Shown one piece after another: positions 59,901 to 64,000 of a DNA stretch of 64,000 nucleotides. Made by a program: the position numbers and the translations under genes. The DNA is from Arachis hypogaea (lineage: Eukaryota; Streptophyta; Magnoliopsida; Fabales; Fabaceae): NCBI RefSeq assembly GCF_003086295.3, contig NC_092051.1, positions 18,285,940-18,349,939 on the forward strand. Reading direction: 5' to 3'. Numbering within the stretch: the stretch's first letter is position 1; the number at the start of each line of letters is the position of its first letter. The notes beneath the pieces were generated by a model, which was not told where the DNA came from, did not search any database, and saw nothing but the letters and a program-made list of their open reading frames with translations.

Positions 59901-62696
59901 TGTAAACCCCGATTAAATTAGTAGATAATTAGTCAATAAATTAGTTTTTAATAAGGAGGATTAGAAATGTGAATATTATATTAAATTAGGGTAGAGCTCA
60001 TCGAAACGAGAATTTTGACACTAATTTCGAGAAAATCGGTCCAAGATTGGACCGAACGGGCCGAACCGGGCCCAAACCGGGCCCGTGGGCCCAACCAGCC
60101 CATCACTTAAGAAGACTGAAGCCTTCTCTTTTCTTTCATTCAGCGTAAACGAAGCTTGCAGCTTCCAGGGAGAGGAGAAATGAGAAAAAAGCTCCCGAAA
60201 CCTTACGTTAATTTCCGATCCTCGTAACTTCTCCGTCCGAGCTCCAATCGCCGCACCGTTTGCGGCCACGCGTTCACCACGTCGAGCTCTACGTTTCTAC
60301 CGAAACAATTTCATAGGTAACTCATTATTTTGCACTCAGCCTTCTTTTCCCCCAATTTTCAAATTTTAAGTGGGAATGTTGAATTTCTTTGATTTTTGAT
60401 GTTTTAGGATCCAATTAGCTTGAGAGAAACGTTCACTCTTGCTTATGTGAAGTTTGGGTAAGGTGAAGATACGATAATTCTATTTTATTTTCATTGAATT
60501 TGAGCTTTGAGTATTAAATTGGATATATATGTGTTATGAATGTGTATTAGGTTGTGAATAAATAATTGGAGCTTGGAATTGTGAATACTGGAACTTGGAG
60601 GAAGCGGATTAGTTGAGTTTTGAGGGGCTGCCTTGGTTTTGAATAAATAGCTTTGGTCGTTACGTGGAAATCGGCCAAGGTATGGTTTAGGTTTCTTGCA
60701 TTTAATATATAATGTTCTGTGAAAACTTAGGCTAGATGACCATTGGATAAGTTGGAATGCAGGTGTATGTTTAATGTTTAGTAATTTGTCGATGAATATA
60801 TTTGGTTGAAGTTTATTGGATAATTAGTTTTTAATTTTGGATGGTGAATGTTGTTATGTTAATTTGGAGAGAATTATGGTTGAATGTTATTGTTGATGAA
60901 CATGGTTAGTTTGGTGCTTGTTGATTAACTAATGATTTGGTGAATTATTGATTTGAGGTTTAATTATTGTGGAGGTTGTTGTGATAATGAGGTATTTTGT
61001 GTTAAGAGCCTAGGATTTGTGAACTATGATTCTTAGTTGGATTTTGGTTGTTGGACTCGAATATTGCATGAGTTTAATTGTTGATCTGAGGTAGATTTAT
61101 TGTGGTGATTGTTATGATGATGAGGAAGGGTATGTTGAATTGAAAAGAATGCAGGTTTGGACCCGAAAAGGGTGGCAAAGTCCGAGTTTTAGAGGAGATG
61201 CTGCCGAAATTTTATAAAAAATTAGAGATTTTATTTAGATAATTATTTAAAAAGATTTAGATTCAAATGTTATATGGTTTGATTTTGAGTTATTAAGAAA
61301 ATGAGCATGTTTTAAGTTTGATTCATTTAGAAAAGAATGAATTATGTTTTGAATCGAAACTATTGATGGACAGAATGGGTGGTGTGATAATGAAAGATAG
61401 GGATTGAATATGATTGATTTATGATCATGAATGAGATGCGATTGAGAATGATGTGGATGTTGATGAATTATAATTGAATTATTTATATGGCATGAATAAT
61501 TTAATGATCTGAGATACGAGGTTCCCTGGATTAAGTGCCGTGGCTTGCCACCACGTGTACCAGGTTGAAAACTCGATACTCTGTTGACCCTACGACGTAA
61601 GTGTGACCGGGCACTATATAAATTCCCGGGAATGTTACCCCCATTGAGCAATATTAATTATTTGAGAAAAATCTATGCATAGACTCTTGGGGATGCACGT
61701 CGGGGGACAGTCTAAGGACAATTCAGACTTGTCGGGTTGGCTGGATAACCGACAGATGAGCCTCATCAGCCATAGGACAGGCATGCATCATCTGCATATT
61801 ACTTGAATTACTTGCTTGTGCTTTAATTGGGTGTGCCTATATGTACTTGCCATGTTAAATGTGTATTTGTTACCTGCAGTATTTGTAACCTTCTTGTGCT
61901 TGCCTTTATCTGTCTATTTGTCTGTGAAAATACATGATGAAGTTGGAGGTATGGAGGAATGGCAGTATGGGACTTAGATTTAAGGTTAAGTTAAGTTGGG
62001 TTTAAATATTTTTAGAAAACCACCTTTTATGGCTCCTGTTTAATACTTTAAGCTCTATAATCTGAGTGTCGGCGTTCTAGGATTGCCTCTGGCATTCCCA
62101 GGACCTTATATATTACGTGTGTGGCACCTTTACCATACTGAGAACCTCCGGTTCTCATTCCATACTATGTTGTTGTTTTTTCAGATGCAGGCCGAGAGAC
62201 ATCTCGTTAGGCGTCTGGACCCTTGAAGCGGAGTGGTTACAGAGTTATTTTGTTATGCTATGATGTGTATATATGTACTTAGTTTTCTCTCCGCATATCT
62301 TGTTCTTTTGATCCTCCTAGAGGTTTATGGAGAGGCAGGATTGTGTATATGTACTTTTGGGTCTTGGATATGTATGTATATATATGTAAATATTCTCTGG
62401 CCAGTCTTGACTTCGCAGGCTGAGTTAGGAGCTTGTTATTTTGTATCTTTGGCACTCTATTCCTACTTCTGTTATCATATGTTTAATAGTTATGGTTTCC
62501 TTAGCACGCAGGTTAACCCGTTCCTAGAGCGTTGCGCTTTTATTTTGCGATTTTTTGTTTCCTCTTTTCTTCAAGGCTCCTAGCATATTATAATTCTTCT
62601 GCTATTACATGTACTCATTTTATTTTAGAGGTCGTAATACCACACCACCTTTGTTTTACGGCTTAAGCGTAAAGATTAGTGTGGTAGGGTGTTACA
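59901..62696 (+). repeat. Right LTR of the inner element (2,796 bp, plus orientation)
   Basis: It starts TGTAAACCCC at 59901 after the purine tract and ends GGGTGTTACA at 62696. It is the inverted partner of 52220-55015. Confidence 0.93.
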
Positions 62697-62701
62697 AAGA
62701 A

Positions 62702-64000
62702 CACACGGGCAGACCTCCTATCTAACCTAGCAAGCACGAAGCCTGGAGCAGGCAACCGGTCTCTCATCCAGGGCATGGTAAAGGAGCCAACGGTTGCCCT
62801 CCATTTGGCAAAATCAAGCCCCTCCTAGTTGGACCCCATCACAAACTTCCTGGAATATGGCAAACTACCTGACAATGAGAGAGCATCCAAAACGTTGAGG
62901 AGGGAGGCAACCAAATATGCAATCATACAGGGACAACTGTTCAGAAAGGGACTCAGCCAACCCCTATTGAAGTGCTTGCACCCCGATCAGACAGACTACG
63001 TACTTAGAGAAGTCCATGAGGGATGCTGCGGCCACCACATCGGGGGCAAAGCCCTAGCAAGGAAGCTCATCCGAGTTGGGTATTACTGGCCATCAATGAT
63101 GAAAGACTCCAGTGAATTTGTGAGAAAATGTGTCAAGTGTCAAGAGAACGCCAACTTCCACAGAGCATCGGCTTCCGAGCTGAGTCTACTGACGTCCTCC
63201 CGACTTTTCGCACAATGGGGGGTCGACCTACTAAGACCCTTTTCAGTTGGCTCCGGGCAAGTCAAATACCTCATAGTTGCCGTTGACTACTACACAAAAT
63301 GGATAGAGGCTGAACCACTGCTCAGTATATCGTCAGCCAACTGTAGGAAATTCATGTGGAGGCAGGTGATAACACGGTTCGGCATCCCGGAAGTCGTCAT
63401 CTCGGACAACGGAACGCAATTCGCCGACAAGAAATTCACAGAATTCCTCACCGGCGTGGGCATAAAACAGAAGTTCTCCTCGGTAGAGCACCCCCAGACG
63501 AATGGGCAGGTAGAGTCTGCAAACAAAGTCATCTTGCTAGGCCTCAAGAAATGGCTAGACAGCAAAAAGGGGGGATGGGCCGACGAACTTGCCTCCGTCC
63601 TATGGTCCTACCGCACAACCGAGCAAAGCTCCGCAGGCGAAACCCCCTTTCGCCTGACATACGGAGTCGATGCAATGATACCAGTGGAGATTGGCGAACC
63701 GAGCCTGCGGTTACTTCTAAAAGGAGTAGAAGAGGCGGTTGAGAAGGACCTAGTGGATAAGGCTAGGGAAAGTGCTCACTTGTCAGAAGCAGCACTGAAA
63801 CAAAGGATGGCGCTACGCTACAACACCAAAGTGCTCAGAAGGGAGTTTGAAGGGAATGACCTCGTCTTGCGACGCAATGATATTGGGCTACCGACACCAG
63901 GAGAAGGAAAGCTGGCGACAAATTGGGAAGGCCCCTACAGAATCAAAAAAGTGCTTGGCAAGGGCGCCTACAAGCTGGAAAGACTCTACGGCAAAGAAAT
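62702..64000 (+). pseudogene. Integrase of the outer Tat-type element, partial at window end
   Basis: The first residues after the insert (TRADLLSNLASTKPGAG) finish the RNase H region and then meet a TAG near 62827. From about 62880 one frame is open to the window end. It has an HHCC zinc-binding part (VHEGCCGHHIGGKALARKLI ... CVKCQ) and the DDE core: the first aspartate in WGVDLLRPF, the second in VVISDNGTQFADKKF and the glutamate in HPQTNGQVESANK. A C-terminal GEGKLATNWEGPYRIKKVLG follows. The integrase triad is intact, but the element as a whole is defective. Confidence 0.9.

Larger units (their letters stand above)
52220..62696. mobile_element. Nested chromovirus-type retroelement with inverted LTRs, 10,477 bp, 5-bp TSD
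   Basis: The insert is flanked by AAGAA on both sides (52215-52219 and 62697-62701), and its ends are TGTAACACCC and GGGTGTTACA. It consists of a left arm in minus orientation (LTR, integrase, RNase H, RT, deleted gag, primer site; 52220-58787) and a right arm in plus orientation (integrase part and LTR; 58785-62696). The arms 52220-56131 and 58785-62696 are inverted copies of equal length (3,912 bp) with only a handful of base differences. Each outer end is the 3' (U5) end of an LTR. A 5' LTR next to the primer site is missing. Confidence 0.92.
47796..64000 (+). mobile_element. Degenerate Ty3/Gypsy Tat-type retrotransposon, interrupted, runs off the window
   Basis: In order: a 420-bp 5' LTR, an Asp-type primer site, gag, protease, reverse transcriptase, Gypsy RNase H, a second (archaeal-type) RNase H, then, after a 10.5-kb nested insertion, integrase still open at the window end. 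The dual RNase H is the mark of the plant Tat lineage (Ogre/Retand group). Frameshifts and stops in gag, RT, RNase H and before integrase show that it is inactive. GC content is far higher than in the flanking DNA. The 3' LTR lies beyond 64000. Confidence 0.93.

Overview
This window is plant nuclear DNA, most likely from a legume and possibly Arachis. The legume and genus call is inference from overall character; the plant call is firm. It is AT-rich, has GT-AG introns, carries plant LTR retrotransposons and plant-type MITEs, and holds three intact intron-containing plant genes.

Layout. (1) About 0.4-14 kb holds decayed Helitron-type genes: an RPA1-like single-strand-binding protein pseudogene and the C-terminal half of a PIF1/Helitron helicase. 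Between them lie a pol-deleted Ty3/Gypsy element (5208-9614) and an F-box pseudogene whose 3' end recurs near 17.1-17.8 kb. (2) About 14-27 kb is AT-rich repeat debris. It includes a TIR element, one exon of a LOG-like gene, a textbook Helitron 3' terminus (25682-25708) and a hAT MITE with a perfect 8-bp target duplication. (3) The genic island, about 27.5-38.8 kb, holds three genes. One is a ten-exon 3-dehydroquinate dehydratase/shikimate dehydrogenase-family gene (minus) whose active-site substitutions point to a cytosolic NAD-type quinate dehydrogenase. The second is a four-exon TRAPPC6-type vesicle-tethering subunit (minus). The third is a four-exon plastid acyl carrier protein (plus), which shares a roughly 0.5-kb divergent promoter with the TRAPP gene. 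(4) About 39-45.4 kb is a nest of DNA transposons: a hAT MITE with a perfect 8-bp TSD lies next to a 4.3-kb Mutator-like element with TIRs of about 0.5 kb and a perfect 9-bp TSD, itself filled with smaller elements. One of those smaller elements carries Pol III A/B-box-like sequences. (5) From 47796 to the window end runs a degenerate Ty3/Gypsy Tat-type retrotransposon (5' LTR, gag, protease, RT, two RNase H domains, integrase). It is interrupted at 52220-62696 by a second, chromovirus-type element.

The inner insertion is the most unusual object. It is one 10,477-bp unit flanked by a perfect 5-bp target duplication, yet its two 2,796-bp LTRs are inverted and both outer ends are U5 ends. The left arm reads as a complete minus-strand cDNA, from the U5 end through pol and gag to the last base of the tRNA-iMet primer-site complement. 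At exactly that base the sequence switches strand and copies integrase-to-LTR back to the U5 end, with equal arm lengths (3,912 bp each). This is what a minus-strand cDNA would give if its 3' end folded back, self-primed and was then integrated. Assembly error must be excluded first.

How the genes work together: the three intact genes have unrelated housekeeping or metabolic roles (quinate/shikimate metabolism, ER-Golgi tethering, plastid fatty acid synthesis). The only visible functional link is the shared intergenic promoter of the TRAPP and ACP genes. The rest of the window is transposable elements and their remnants.
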